Origin: Methanomicrobiales archaeon
Lineage (GTDB): Archaea; Halobacteriota; Methanomicrobia; Methanomicrobiales; Methanoculleaceae
Length of the DNA stretch: 13,220 nucleotides
Direction of reading: 5' to 3'
Assembly: GCA_012511245.1 (NCBI GenBank)
Contig: JAAZGM010000138.1
Coordinates: 1-13,220, forward strand
Under the pieces are notes generated by a model, which worked only from the letters and a program-made list of their open reading frames with translations, was not told the origin of the DNA and ran no database searches. Made by a program: the position numbers and the translations under genes. Below, in pieces: positions 6,436 through 13,220 of this stretch. Every line of letters begins with the position of its first letter. Within the stretch, counting starts at the first letter, position 1.

Positions 6436-7446
6436 GTGTTGGCGACATTCGACGGAACCTGGGTACGCCTCGGCGGCGAAGGGCGCGCTCTCTACGAGCA
6501 GGGGGGGTACGGCAGGCTCGAAGGAACCGGTCTCCGCCTCTCTCCTGAAGAGGCGCTCTACCTCATAGAGAGGAACAAGATCGACGTGAAAGAGTTCGGT
6601 TTCGATGCCCTGCTTGCGCTCTTTGCCGGCCAGCCGAACTTCATCCGCAGGTATCTCGTCTACCGCGATATCCGCGAACGGGGGTACGTTATCCAGCCCG
6701 GCCCGCAGGATTTTCGTGTCTTTCGCCGCGGCCACAAACCCGGCGCCGGGAAGTCCCGTTACCTGATCCGTGTCCTCTCCGAGCGCGACATCGTCGATTT
6801 CGACCGGTTAAGCCAGGATGTTCTCACTGCGGTCAACATGAGGAAACAGTACCTCCTCGCGGTCGTCGACGACGAGGACGAGCTGACTTACTACGAGGTG
6901 CGGGTGCAGGATCTTCCCGGGATCGGAGAACCCGTCGGGTGCGCGGCGCCGGTAGAGGCCACGCTCTTTGGGACATATGCCCTCACCCACCTGCCGCCGG
7001 GAACCCCGCTCGAGGAGGACTGGTACGGTAAGAGGCTCGATCCCGAACGGCTGCTTCTGCGCCCGGTCGAATCGATCTACCTCATGCGCAAGGGTTGCCT
7101 CTCGGTCACGCGGGACGGCGAGGAGATGACCGCAGAGCAGTTCCTCGATGCGGCGGCGGAGAAGGATGTCGAGATCCACGAAAAAGAGCGTGTCTTCTCC
7201 GACCTCCGGGAGAAGGGATACATCCCCCGGACGGGCTACAAGTTCGGTCACCACTTCCGCGTCTACTCCGGTAAGAAGAGCCACTCCGAGATGCTCGTCC
7301 ACGCCGTCCCGTCCGGGACGTCCACGCCGATGAGTGCCGTCTCCCGTTCGGTCAGGCTTGCTCACAGCGTCAAAAAGAAGATGTTGTTTGCCTGCACATA
7401 CAATAACGATATCAGATACGTCGAATTCGCCCGAATAAAGCTGTGA
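6436..7446 (+). CDS. endA: tRNA-splicing endonuclease, two-repeat archaeal type
   Basis: This 336-residue enzyme excises introns from precursor tRNAs at bulge-helix-bulge sites and leaves 2',3'-cyclic phosphate ends. The chain holds two copies of the endonuclease module, as in the homodimeric euryarchaeal form. The first (about 1-160) keeps the fold (YLIERNKIDV, RRYLVYRDIRERGY, SERDI, YEV) but lacks the triad and should be structural. The second (about 172-336) is catalytic: Y268 in TGYKFG, H273 in HHFRVY, and a lysine in SVKKKMLFA (313-315), with HSEMLVHAV (283-291). GTG 6436 is chosen because the module begins at once (MLATFDGTWV); TTG at 6439 is the only close alternative, and there is no ribosome binding site, so the mRNA may be leaderless. 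The gene leads the cluster with trpS, pheS and pheT. Confidence 0.95.
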   Translation: MLATFDGTWVRLGGEGRALYEQGGYGRLEGTGLRLSPEEALYLIERNKIDVKEFGFDALLALFAGQPNFIRRYLVYRDIRERGYVIQPGPQDFRVFRRGHKPGAGKSRYLIRVLSERDIVDFDRLSQDVLTAVNMRKQYLLAVVDDEDELTYYEVRVQDLPGIGEPVGCAAPVEATLFGTYALTHLPPGTPLEEDWYGKRLDPERLLLRPVESIYLMRKGCLSVTRDGEEMTAEQFLDAAAEKDVEIHEKERVFSDLREKGYIPRTGYKFGHHFRVYSGKKSHSEMLVHAVPSGTSTPMSAVSRSVRLAHSVKKKMLFACTYNNDIRYVEFARIKL

Positions 7447-7456
7447 GCGTCAGTAC

Positions 7457-8713
7457 ATGCATCCAGAAGTGAACCCATGGTCGAGTAACCAGACCGTCGA
7501 TGTAGATCGACTCTTTGCCGAGTTCGGCATCGAACCGATCGGTGAGGTCGCACAGAGGCTTCCCGAAGTACCGCCGTTTATGCAGAGGGGTATCGTCGTC
7601 GGGCACCGGGACTACAGCCTGGTGGCCGACGCCATACGGAACCGCACACCGTTTCATGTGCTGACCGGGTTCATGCCCTCGGGCCTCCCGCACCTCGGGC
7701 ACCTGATGGTCATGAAGGAGGTCGTCTGGCACGTCCGGCAGGGCGGGAACGGCTACGTCGCCATCGCCGACCGGGAGGCGCACGCGGTCCGCGGGATATC
7801 GTGGGAGAAGTGCCGCGAGTACGGAAAGGAGTACCTCAAAGCCCTTTACGCACTCGGTTTCGAGGGCACGACCTACTACCAGAGCAAGAACGAGCGTTTG
7901 AAAGACCTCGCGTTCGAGGCGTCCACAAAGGTGAACTTCTCGGAACTTGCGGCGATCTACGGATTCGGGCCGGATACCTCGCTTTCCCACGCCGTGAGCG
8001 TCATCACTCAGGTTGCCGACATCCTCTTTCCCCAGCTCGATGCCGGCCCCGCACCCACGATCGTCCCGGTCGGCCTCGACCAGGACCCGCACATCCGGCT
8101 CACCCGTGATGTGGCCTACAAACTCCGCCTCTTCACGGTCGAGGATCGCGGCGATCACGTCAGCATCCGGTCGAAGAACGCCCCCGAAGAGGCTATCGCG
8201 GCCGTGCACCGCGCATTCCCGGGTTCAAAGAAGTATTCCGGTCACGTGGATGTCAGGGGTCTGTCGCGGGATCGGGTGGAGGACGCTGTCAGGAAGATCG
8301 AGATCGATCACGGCGGGTTCGGGTTTTACCTCCCCTCGTCGACCTACCACATCTTCATGCCCGGGCTCCAGGGCGGGAAGATGTCGAGCAGCGTGCCTGA
8401 GAGTTTGATCGGGTTCTACGAGTCCGACAGTTCGGTCAAGAAGAAGGTCATGGCGGCGATGACCGGCGGGCGGATGACGCTTGAGGAGCAGAAACGGCTC
8501 GGGGGAGAACCGGACGCCTGTTCGGTCTACCTCCTCAACCTCTTCCACATGCTCGAGGACGACGTGGAACTCGCCGATCTTCGCCGCCGGTGCGAGGGCG
8601 GCGAACTCACCTGCGGGCAGTGCAAAAAAGAGACGCTGGAGCGCGTGCAGGCGTTCCTTCGAGAGTTACGGGACAGGATGGATGCAGTCGAGCATCTTGC
8701 CGAGGAAGTGTGA
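7457..8713 (+). CDS. trpS: Tryptophan-tRNA ligase
   Basis: This 418-residue class I synthetase charges tRNA-Trp using ATP. The signature sequences are PSGLPHLGH (74-82; HLGH is the HIGH element), GLDQDPHIRLTRD (206-218) and GGKMSSS (306-312; the KMSKS element). The N-terminal extension before the Rossmann fold (about 65 residues) and total length fit the archaeal/eukaryotic form. The C-terminal part carries TCGQCK (385-390), two cysteines close together that might bind metal (inference). ATG 7457 lies ten bases after the endA stop, with GTGAG at 7443-7447 overlapping that stop codon as the probable ribosome binding site. The gene is co-transcribed with endA and the phe genes. Confidence 0.97.
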   Translation: MHPEVNPWSSNQTVDVDRLFAEFGIEPIGEVAQRLPEVPPFMQRGIVVGHRDYSLVADAIRNRTPFHVLTGFMPSGLPHLGHLMVMKEVVWHVRQGGNGYVAIADREAHAVRGISWEKCREYGKEYLKALYALGFEGTTYYQSKNERLKDLAFEASTKVNFSELAAIYGFGPDTSLSHAVSVITQVADILFPQLDAGPAPTIVPVGLDQDPHIRLTRDVAYKLRLFTVEDRGDHVSIRSKNAPEEAIAAVHRAFPGSKKYSGHVDVRGLSRDRVEDAVRKIEIDHGGFGFYLPSSTYHIFMPGLQGGKMSSSVPESLIGFYESDSSVKKKVMAAMTGGRMTLEEQKRLGGEPDACSVYLLNLFHMLEDDVELADLRRRCEGGELTCGQCKKETLERVQAFLRELRDRMDAVEHLAEEV

Positions 8714-8715
8714 CG

Positions 8716-10161
8716 GTGGAACTGACGCTGAACGAGAAGAGACTCCTGGTTGTTCTGGAGGAGGCAGGGTCGGCCGATGTGGTCGTCCTTGCGGAGAAGA
8801 TGGATACCCGCCGGGAAGCGGTGGTGCAGTATGCGAACCTTGCCGGTGAGAAAGGGCTTGTGGATGTGGAAAAGCACGTCTCCCGGCGGTATATCCCGAC
8901 GGAGGAGGGGCGGGCCTACATGGGAAAGGGCCTTCCCGAACGTCAGGTGCTCGAGAGTTTTGAGGGCGAGATCCCGATGCGCGACCTCCAGAGCCATCCG
9001 CTTGCTAAGATCGCCATCGGCTGGATGCGTAAAAAAGGCTGGATAGCCATCCGCGACGGGATCGTGCAGAAGACCGATACGACCGCACCCGGGCCCGACG
9101 AGGCCGCGTTTGCCCGGCTCACCGAGAGCGGCGCTATCGCCGCCGGCGAAGGAGTGAGCGATCTCGTCAAACGCGGGCTTGCCGTCGAGGAGGAGCGCGT
9201 CACCCATACCGTCTCGATCACGCCCCGTGGTCGCGAACTCGTCGCCGGGGGGTTCGACCTCCGGGAAGAGGTGGGAACGCTCACCCGCGAGCAGATCCTC
9301 TCTGGCGAGTGGAAAGATCTCCCGCTCCGGCGCTACGACGTGACGAAACTTCCGCGGCGCACCTACCCGGGAAAGACCCATCCCTATCAGCGACTCCTCG
9401 ACGAGATGCGTCGCATCCTCTTCGATATGGGGTTTGAAGAGATGGCGGGCGGGATCGTCCAGAGTTCGTTCTGGAACTTCGATGCCCTCTTCCAGCCGCA
9501 GGACCATCCGGCGCGGGAGATGCAGGACACGTTCTTCCTCGGCGAGCGCTGGCCGCTCCCGGCGGGGTACGAGCGTGTCCGCGATATGCACGAGCACGGC
9601 GGCGAGACCTCTTCGACCGGGTGGGGAGGCACCTGGAGCGCTGCAAAGGCCGAGCAATGCGTTCTTCGGACGCACACGACGAGCCTCTCGATCCAGCACC
9701 TTGCAGGGCACCTGAAGCCGCCGGTGAAGGCGTTCTGCATCGGCCGGGTCTACCGACGGGAGGCGATCGATCCCACCCACCTCGCGGAGTTCGAGCAGCT
9801 CGAGGGGATCGTCATGGACGAAGGGGTGAACTTCCGCCATCTCCTCGGATTTTTAAAGGAGTTCTACGGCAATATGGGCTTTGAGAAGGTCCGGTTCCGT
9901 CCTGGCTACTTCCCCTATACCGAACCCTCCGTTGAGCCGGAGGTCTACGTCGACGGGCTCGGATGGGTGGAACTTGGCGGGGCGGGCATCTTCCGTCAGG
10001 AAGTGACCGCGCCCTTCGGGATCGAGCACCCTGTCCTCGCGTGGGGCCTCGGGATCAGCCGGGTGGCGATGCTCCAACTGGGGCTCCGGGATCTCCGCCA
10101 GCTCTACAAGAGCGATGTCGAGTGGGTCAGAGAGACGCCGACCTACAGCGGGAGGCGGTGA
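8716..10161 (+). CDS. pheS: Phenylalanine-tRNA ligase, alpha subunit
   Basis: This 481-residue catalytic subunit of the (alpha-beta)2 enzyme charges tRNA-Phe. Residues 1-175 form a region with winged-helix-like repeats (for example LTLNEKRLLVVL, then ISRRY-type RRYIPTEEGRAY), typical of archaeal and eukaryotic PheS. The class II catalytic core follows: THPYQRLLDEMRRIL (221-235), QPQDHPAREMQDTFFL (260-275), motif 2 in IGRVYRREAIDPTHLAEFEQLEG (342-364) and motif 3 in GLGISRVAML (444-453). GTG 8716, two bases after the trpS stop, gives the usual MELTLNEK start. GTG 8710, which overlaps that stop, is an alternative adding two residues. GAGGA at 8702-8706 serves either. The open frame back to 8590 is trpS shadow. 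Confidence 0.96.
   Translation: MELTLNEKRLLVVLEEAGSADVVVLAEKMDTRREAVVQYANLAGEKGLVDVEKHVSRRYIPTEEGRAYMGKGLPERQVLESFEGEIPMRDLQSHPLAKIAIGWMRKKGWIAIRDGIVQKTDTTAPGPDEAAFARLTESGAIAAGEGVSDLVKRGLAVEEERVTHTVSITPRGRELVAGGFDLREEVGTLTREQILSGEWKDLPLRRYDVTKLPRRTYPGKTHPYQRLLDEMRRILFDMGFEEMAGGIVQSSFWNFDALFQPQDHPAREMQDTFFLGERWPLPAGYERVRDMHEHGGETSSTGWGGTWSAAKAEQCVLRTHTTSLSIQHLAGHLKPPVKAFCIGRVYRREAIDPTHLAEFEQLEGIVMDEGVNFRHLLGFLKEFYGNMGFEKVRFRPGYFPYTEPSVEPEVYVDGLGWVELGGAGIFRQEVTAPFGIEHPVLAWGLGISRVAMLQLGLRDLRQLYKSDVEWVRETPTYSGRR
10151..10155 (+). promoter_or_regulatory. Ribosome binding site (GGAGG) for pheT
   Basis: GGAGG inside the last codons of pheS lies eight bases before ATG 10164. It decides that start against the open frame reaching back to 9963, which is out-of-frame pheS sequence. 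Confidence 0.7.
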
Positions 10162-10163
10162 AC

Positions 10164-11804
10164 ATGGCGATCATAACATTACCCTACCGATACCTGGAGC
10201 GGTTGACCGAGACCGACCGACAGACGATCATCGACCGCGTTCCGATGATCGGGGCCGACATCGAACGGATCGAGGAAGACCACGTGGACGTCGAGTTCTT
10301 CCCCGACCGGCCGGACCTCTACTCGCCTGAGGGTGTTGCCCGGGCGATGCGGGGTTTCCTCGGCATCGAAGAGGGGTTGCCTGTTTACGGCGTCTGCCCC
10401 TCCGGCATCACCTTCTCGGTGGACCCCGGCCTTGCGGGCATCCGGCCTCATCTCGCCTCGGCGGTGATCCGGAACGTCGACCTCGACGAAGAGGCGATCG
10501 GAAGCCTGATGGCCCTCCAGGAGGCCCTCCACTGGGCGGTCGGGCGCGGACGGGGCAAGGTTGCGATCGGCGTCCACAATCTGGATGCGGTCACGCCGCC
10601 CTTCCGCTACATCGCCTCCCCCCGGGAGAGGTCGTTCGTCCCGCTGGACTTCGAGCGGGAGATGACGATGGAGGAGATCCTCACCGACCACCCGAAGGGC
10701 CGGGACTATGCCCGCCTGGTGGAGAACTTCGATAAATTCCCGCTCATCGTCGATGCCGACGATCAGGTGCTCTCGTTCCCGCCGATCATCAACGGCGAGC
10801 TGACAAAGGTCACGACGGCGACGAAGAACATCCTGCTCGACTGCACCGGCACCGATAAGCGTGCGGTGATGATAGCGACAAACATCATCTGCACGGCACT
10901 TGCCGAGGCCGGGGCGACGATCGAGAGCGTCACCGTCGAGGGCGAAGAGGTGCCGACGCTTGCCCCTGCGGAGCGTGTCGTCGCGGTTGCGGAGTGTGCA
11001 TCCCTCCTCGGCCTCTCCCTCACGGCCGATGAGATGGTGCGTCTCCTCCGCCGGATGCGCTTTGGTGCCGAGCCCGATGGAGACTCGCGGGTCAGGGTGC
11101 TCGTTCCCTGCTACCGTTCGGACATCCTCCACGACTGGGACGTCTTTGAGGATGCAGCGATCGCCTACGGCTTTGAGAACTTCGATGCCGCCCTCCCGGC
11201 GACCTCCACGGTCGCAAAAGAGCACCCGACCACCACGATCGCGCGAGCCGTCCGGTCGGTGATGGTGGGCCAGGGATACATCGAGGTGATGCCGTTCACC
11301 CTCACGAACGAGCGGGTGCTGTACGCGAACATGCGGCGGGAGCCCGCCCCTGAGACCCTGCATCTGCTCCACCCGATCAGCGAGGAGCAGACGGTGGTCC
11401 GGACCGATCTCCTCCCGCTCCTCATGGAGATGCTCCTTGCAAACAAACACCGCGAACTCCCGCAGAGGCTCTTTACGGTGGGCGACGTGGTCGAAGACTG
11501 CGCCACCTTCCAGAAGGTCGCAACGGTGAGCATCCACCCGTCGGCGGACTTCTCGGAAGCCTACGCGGCGGCAGACGTCCTCTGTCGGGAGCTCACGCTC
11601 CCCTATACCGTCGTTGAATCGGCCGATCCGGCGTTCCTCGATGGCCGCCGTGGCGACATCGTCGTCGATGGAAGGATAGTTGGAGTGTTCGGGGAGATCC
11701 ACCCCGCCGTTCTCAGGGCGTTCGACCTCGAGCACCCGGTCGCAGCGCTCGCGCTCGATCTCAGAGCCGTACCGGGATACCCCGCTCCGCCAGGTACTCC
11801 TTGA
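10164..11804 (+). CDS. pheT: Phenylalanine-tRNA ligase, beta subunit
   Basis: This 546-residue beta subunit of phenylalanyl-tRNA synthetase handles tRNA binding and editing of misactivated tyrosine. It is the shorter archaeal/eukaryotic form, without the N-terminal EMAP-like domain of bacterial PheT. Visible regions are FFPDRPDLYSPEGVARA (45-61), the B3/4 editing domain (about 85-265, with FPPIINGELTKV at 205-216), a B5 region containing VPCYRSDILHDWDVFED and AIAYGFENF (314-340), and the catalytic-like B6/B7 fold with HPISEEQTVVRTDLLP (403-418), TVGDVVED (438-445) and GEIHPAVL (510-517). ATG 10164 lies two bases after the pheS stop. The conserved fold seems to end near residue 533; the last 13-14 residues, rich in Pro and Gly, are read from DNA that encodes the HisF C-terminus on the other strand. 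Confidence 0.96.
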   Translation: MAIITLPYRYLERLTETDRQTIIDRVPMIGADIERIEEDHVDVEFFPDRPDLYSPEGVARAMRGFLGIEEGLPVYGVCPSGITFSVDPGLAGIRPHLASAVIRNVDLDEEAIGSLMALQEALHWAVGRGRGKVAIGVHNLDAVTPPFRYIASPRERSFVPLDFEREMTMEEILTDHPKGRDYARLVENFDKFPLIVDADDQVLSFPPIINGELTKVTTATKNILLDCTGTDKRAVMIATNIICTALAEAGATIESVTVEGEEVPTLAPAERVVAVAECASLLGLSLTADEMVRLLRRMRFGAEPDGDSRVRVLVPCYRSDILHDWDVFEDAAIAYGFENFDAALPATSTVAKEHPTTTIARAVRSVMVGQGYIEVMPFTLTNERVLYANMRREPAPETLHLLHPISEEQTVVRTDLLPLLMEMLLANKHRELPQRLFTVGDVVEDCATFQKVATVSIHPSADFSEAYAAADVLCRELTLPYTVVESADPAFLDGRRGDIVVDGRIVGVFGEIHPAVLRAFDLEHPVAALALDLRAVPGYPAPPGTP

Positions 11805-12567
11805 CCTCACGGACGGTGAACTCGCCGTAGTGAAAGACGCTTGCCGCAAGGCAGGCGTCGGCTTTTCCTTCTGCAAACCCTTCGTAGAAGTCTTCGAGCG
11901 TCCCGACACCGCCGCTCGCGACGACCGGAATCCCGACCGCTTCCGCAACAGCTCTTGTTACCGGGATATCGAACCCCTCCTTCGTCCCGTCGGTCTCCAT
12001 GCTGGTGAGGAGGATCTCGCCCGCTCCACGCTCTTCAGCATTTTTTGCCCAGAGAACGGCGTCAAGTCCCGTCCCCCGGTTTCCACCGTGGGTCACGACC
12101 TCGTACCAGCACTCCCGCCCGTCAGCAAGGGTGATAGAGGTCTTTCCCGGCGTTGCGTCGTAGTTTCGCCGGACATCGACGGCGACGACGATCGCCGGGG
12201 TGCCGAACCGTTCCGCTCCGCGTGATATCAGGTTCGGATCCCCGACGGCGCTTGAGTTGATACTCACCTTATCCGCGCCTGCTCCGAGGATTCGCTCCAT
12301 ATCGGCGATCGTCCGGATGCCGCCGCCGACGGTGAACGGGATGGAGAGCTCGGCCGCCGCCCGCTGCACGACATCGACGATCGTTCCCCGGTCCTCCCCG
12401 GTCGCGGCGATGTCGAGGAAGACCACCTCGTCCGCACCCTGCTCGTTGTAGCGCCGGGCAAGTTCCACGGGATCCCCTGCGTCCCGTATATCGGTGAAAT
12501 GCGTGCCCTTGACCACCCGCCCGTCCTTGAGGTCCAGGCAGGGGATGATCCGCCTTGTCAAAACCAT
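11761..12567 (-). CDS. hisF: Imidazole glycerol phosphate synthase, cyclase subunit
   Basis: This 268-residue TIM barrel works with the glutaminase HisH. It takes ammonia and PRFAR and forms imidazole glycerol phosphate (histidine) and AICAR (purines). Catalytic residues by comparison with T. maritima HisF are D12 (CLDLKDG) and D131 (VAVDVRR). Phosphate-binding strands appear as VGGGIR (80-85), VSINSSAV, and ASGGVGT (217-223), with LLTSMETDGTKEGFD (186-200). The loop at 134-153 is longer than in the smallest HisF proteins. ATG 12567 gives the normal MVLTRRIIPCLD start. No ribosome binding site precedes it, and a TTG at 12588 would add seven residues. The gene stands alone, divergent from the homocysteine hydrolase gene and tail-to-tail with pheT, overlapping it by 44 bases. 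Confidence 0.97.
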   Translation of the reverse strand: MVLTRRIIPCLDLKDGRVVKGTHFTDIRDAGDPVELARRYNEQGADEVVFLDIAATGEDRGTIVDVVQRAAAELSIPFTVGGGIRTIADMERILGAGADKVSINSSAVGDPNLISRGAERFGTPAIVVAVDVRRNYDATPGKTSITLADGRECWYEVVTHGGNRGTGLDAVLWAKNAEERGAGEILLTSMETDGTKEGFDIPVTRAVAEAVGIPVVASGGVGTLEDFYEGFAEGKADACLAASVFHYGEFTVREVKEYLAERGIPVRL

Positions 12568-12715
12568 GGGTGTATAATTGGGGGGCAATGGGAGATGAGG
12601 ATTTCTCCTGTTCTGCTCGTCCCCGTCGCATCCCTCACGTTTAAGTAATCACGAGCGATACATTTACAGACAAACCGGAGGATATCCGGGCGGGATAACC
12701 GGTCTGGTGGTTTTT
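12568..12715. promoter_or_regulatory. Divergent promoter region of hisF and the homocysteine hydrolase gene
   Basis: This 148-base spacer has one clear AT box, TTTAAGTAA at 12640-12648. On the plus strand it would place the start near 12665-12675 and give a leader of about 45 bases. On the minus strand the same box could serve hisF with a leader of about 50 bases. The plus leader contains CCGGA/TCCGG (12675-12679 with 12685-12689) and an outer ACCGG/CCGGT pair (12674-12678 with 12699-12703). GGTGG at 12706-12710 is the ribosome binding site for ATG 12716. A 5-bp GGAGA/TCTCC pair (12591-12595 with 12604-12608) lies in the hisF leader. Confidence 0.4.
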
Positions 12716-13220
12716 ATGGAGTCTGGAGACCTGAAAATTGAGTGGGCCCGGCAGTATATGCCGGTGCTCTCGTCCATTCGGAAGCGTTTTGTCGAGGAGA
12801 AACCGTTTGCCGACATGACTATCGGCATGGCCCTGCACGTTGAGGCAAAGACCGCGGTGCTGGTCGAGACCCTTGCAGCAGGCGGGGCCGAGGTGCATAT
12901 CACAGGGTGCAACCCCCTCTCGACCCAGGATGACGTCTCGATGGCACTCGACACCCGGGAACGGGTTCACTCCTACGCCCGGCGGGGAGCAAGCGTCGAG
13001 GATTACTACGCGGCCATTGACCGGGTGCTCGACGCCCACCCTGCAATCACCATCGACGACGGCATGGACCTGATCTACCGCATCCATACCGAGCGACAGG
13101 ACGTGCTCGATGCGGTCGTCGGCGGGTGCGAGGAGACCACGACCGGCATCCATCGGCTCCGCGCGATGGCGCAGGAAGGAGCACTCAAGTTCCCGGTCAT
13201 CGCCGTCAACGACACCCCGA
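12716..13220 (+). CDS. ahcY: S-adenosyl-/S-inosyl-L-homocysteine hydrolase, 5' part (cut by window end)
   Basis: The first 168 residues are visible and the frame is open to the window edge. The family splits S-adenosylhomocysteine, left by methyl transfer from SAM, into homocysteine and a nucleoside, using bound NAD. Some methanogen members, as shown for M. jannaschii, act on S-inosylhomocysteine after deamination, so both names fit. Family motifs are GMALHVEAKTAVLVETLAAGGAEV (37-60), GCNPLSTQDDV (64-74), TIDDGMDL (112-119) and EETTTGIHRL (139-148), then KFPVIAVNDTP at the edge. The catalytic Lys and Asp of the following TKxxFDN motif and the NAD domain lie outside the window. ATG 12716 follows GGTGG with five bases between them. 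It is divergent from hisF. Confidence 0.93.
   Translation, partial: MESGDLKIEWARQYMPVLSSIRKRFVEEKPFADMTIGMALHVEAKTAVLVETLAAGGAEVHITGCNPLSTQDDVSMALDTRERVHSYARRGASVEDYYAAIDRVLDAHPAITIDDGMDLIYRIHTERQDVLDAVVGGCEETTTGIHRLRAMAQEGALKFPVIAVNDTP

Noticed and set aside
8527..9840. Open frame of 437 codons on the minus strand
   Set aside because: It is antisense to trpS and pheS, both with full signature motifs, and has no recognisable domain or start signal.
10179..11948. Open frame of 589 codons on the minus strand
   Set aside because: It is antisense to the whole of pheT and rich in Arg, Asp, Val and His. It is a codon-bias shadow of a well-supported gene.
12568..12715. SAH riboswitch upstream of the homocysteine hydrolase gene
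   Set aside because: I cannot match the bacterial SAH aptamer layout in the roughly 45-base leader. Only short inverted repeats are present.
1..13220. CRISPR arrays, tRNA or rRNA genes, insertion sequences, integrases, toxin-antitoxin or defence genes
   Set aside because: Reading both strands, I saw no regularly spaced repeats, cloverleaf pattern, transposase motif or defence domain. The non-coding spacers are small and accounted for.

Overview
The window looks like part of a methanogenic archaeon's chromosome, most likely Methanomicrobiales and perhaps close to Methanoculleus. This is inferred from gene content and composition. The evidence is: a two-repeat archaeal tRNA-splicing endonuclease; archaeal-type PheS (N-terminal winged-helix region), PheT and TrpS; a secreted protein ending in a PGF-CTERM-like archaeosortase signal; a seven-repeat propeller plus PKD surface protein; GC-rich coding DNA with AT-rich promoter islands; and Shine-Dalgarno sites of the GGAGG/GGTGAT type. 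No rRNA, tRNA, CRISPR array, insertion sequence or phage gene is visible.

Layout. (1) 1-2635, plus strand: the 3' part of an uncharacterised gene overlaps by 23 bases an NAD-type isopropylmalate/homoisocitrate dehydrogenase homologue. Endonuclease IV (nfo) follows after 25 bases. (2) 2636-2947: a 312-base AT-rich spacer with a TATA region and a long structured leader. (3) 2948-6340: two convergent genes for exported beta-propeller proteins. The plus-strand protein has seven repeats, a PKD domain, a Pro/Thr/Gly linker and a C-terminal membrane anchor. The minus-strand protein has seven DGGY-type repeats and a PGF-CTERM-like tail. A hairpin plus T-run ends the minus-strand gene. (4) 6341-6435: a divergent promoter region. 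(5) 6436-11804, plus strand: a tight cluster endA-trpS-pheS-pheT for tRNA intron removal and charging of tRNA-Trp and tRNA-Phe. (6) 11761-12567, minus strand: hisF, whose 3' end overlaps the 3' end of pheT by 44 bases. (7) 12568-12715: a divergent regulatory region. (8) 12716-13220, plus strand: the 5' part of an S-adenosyl- or S-inosyl-homocysteine hydrolase gene, cut by the window edge.

Most of the window is housekeeping: amino-acid or coenzyme B biosynthesis, base-excision repair, tRNA maturation and charging, histidine synthesis and the methyl cycle. The accessory part is the propeller pair, probably displayed on the cell surface. I found no convincing new multi-gene system. The points most worth checking are the uncharacterised gene coupled to the dehydrogenase, the two propeller proteins with different anchors, the poly-G tracts in the first propeller gene, and the antisense overlap of pheT and hisF.
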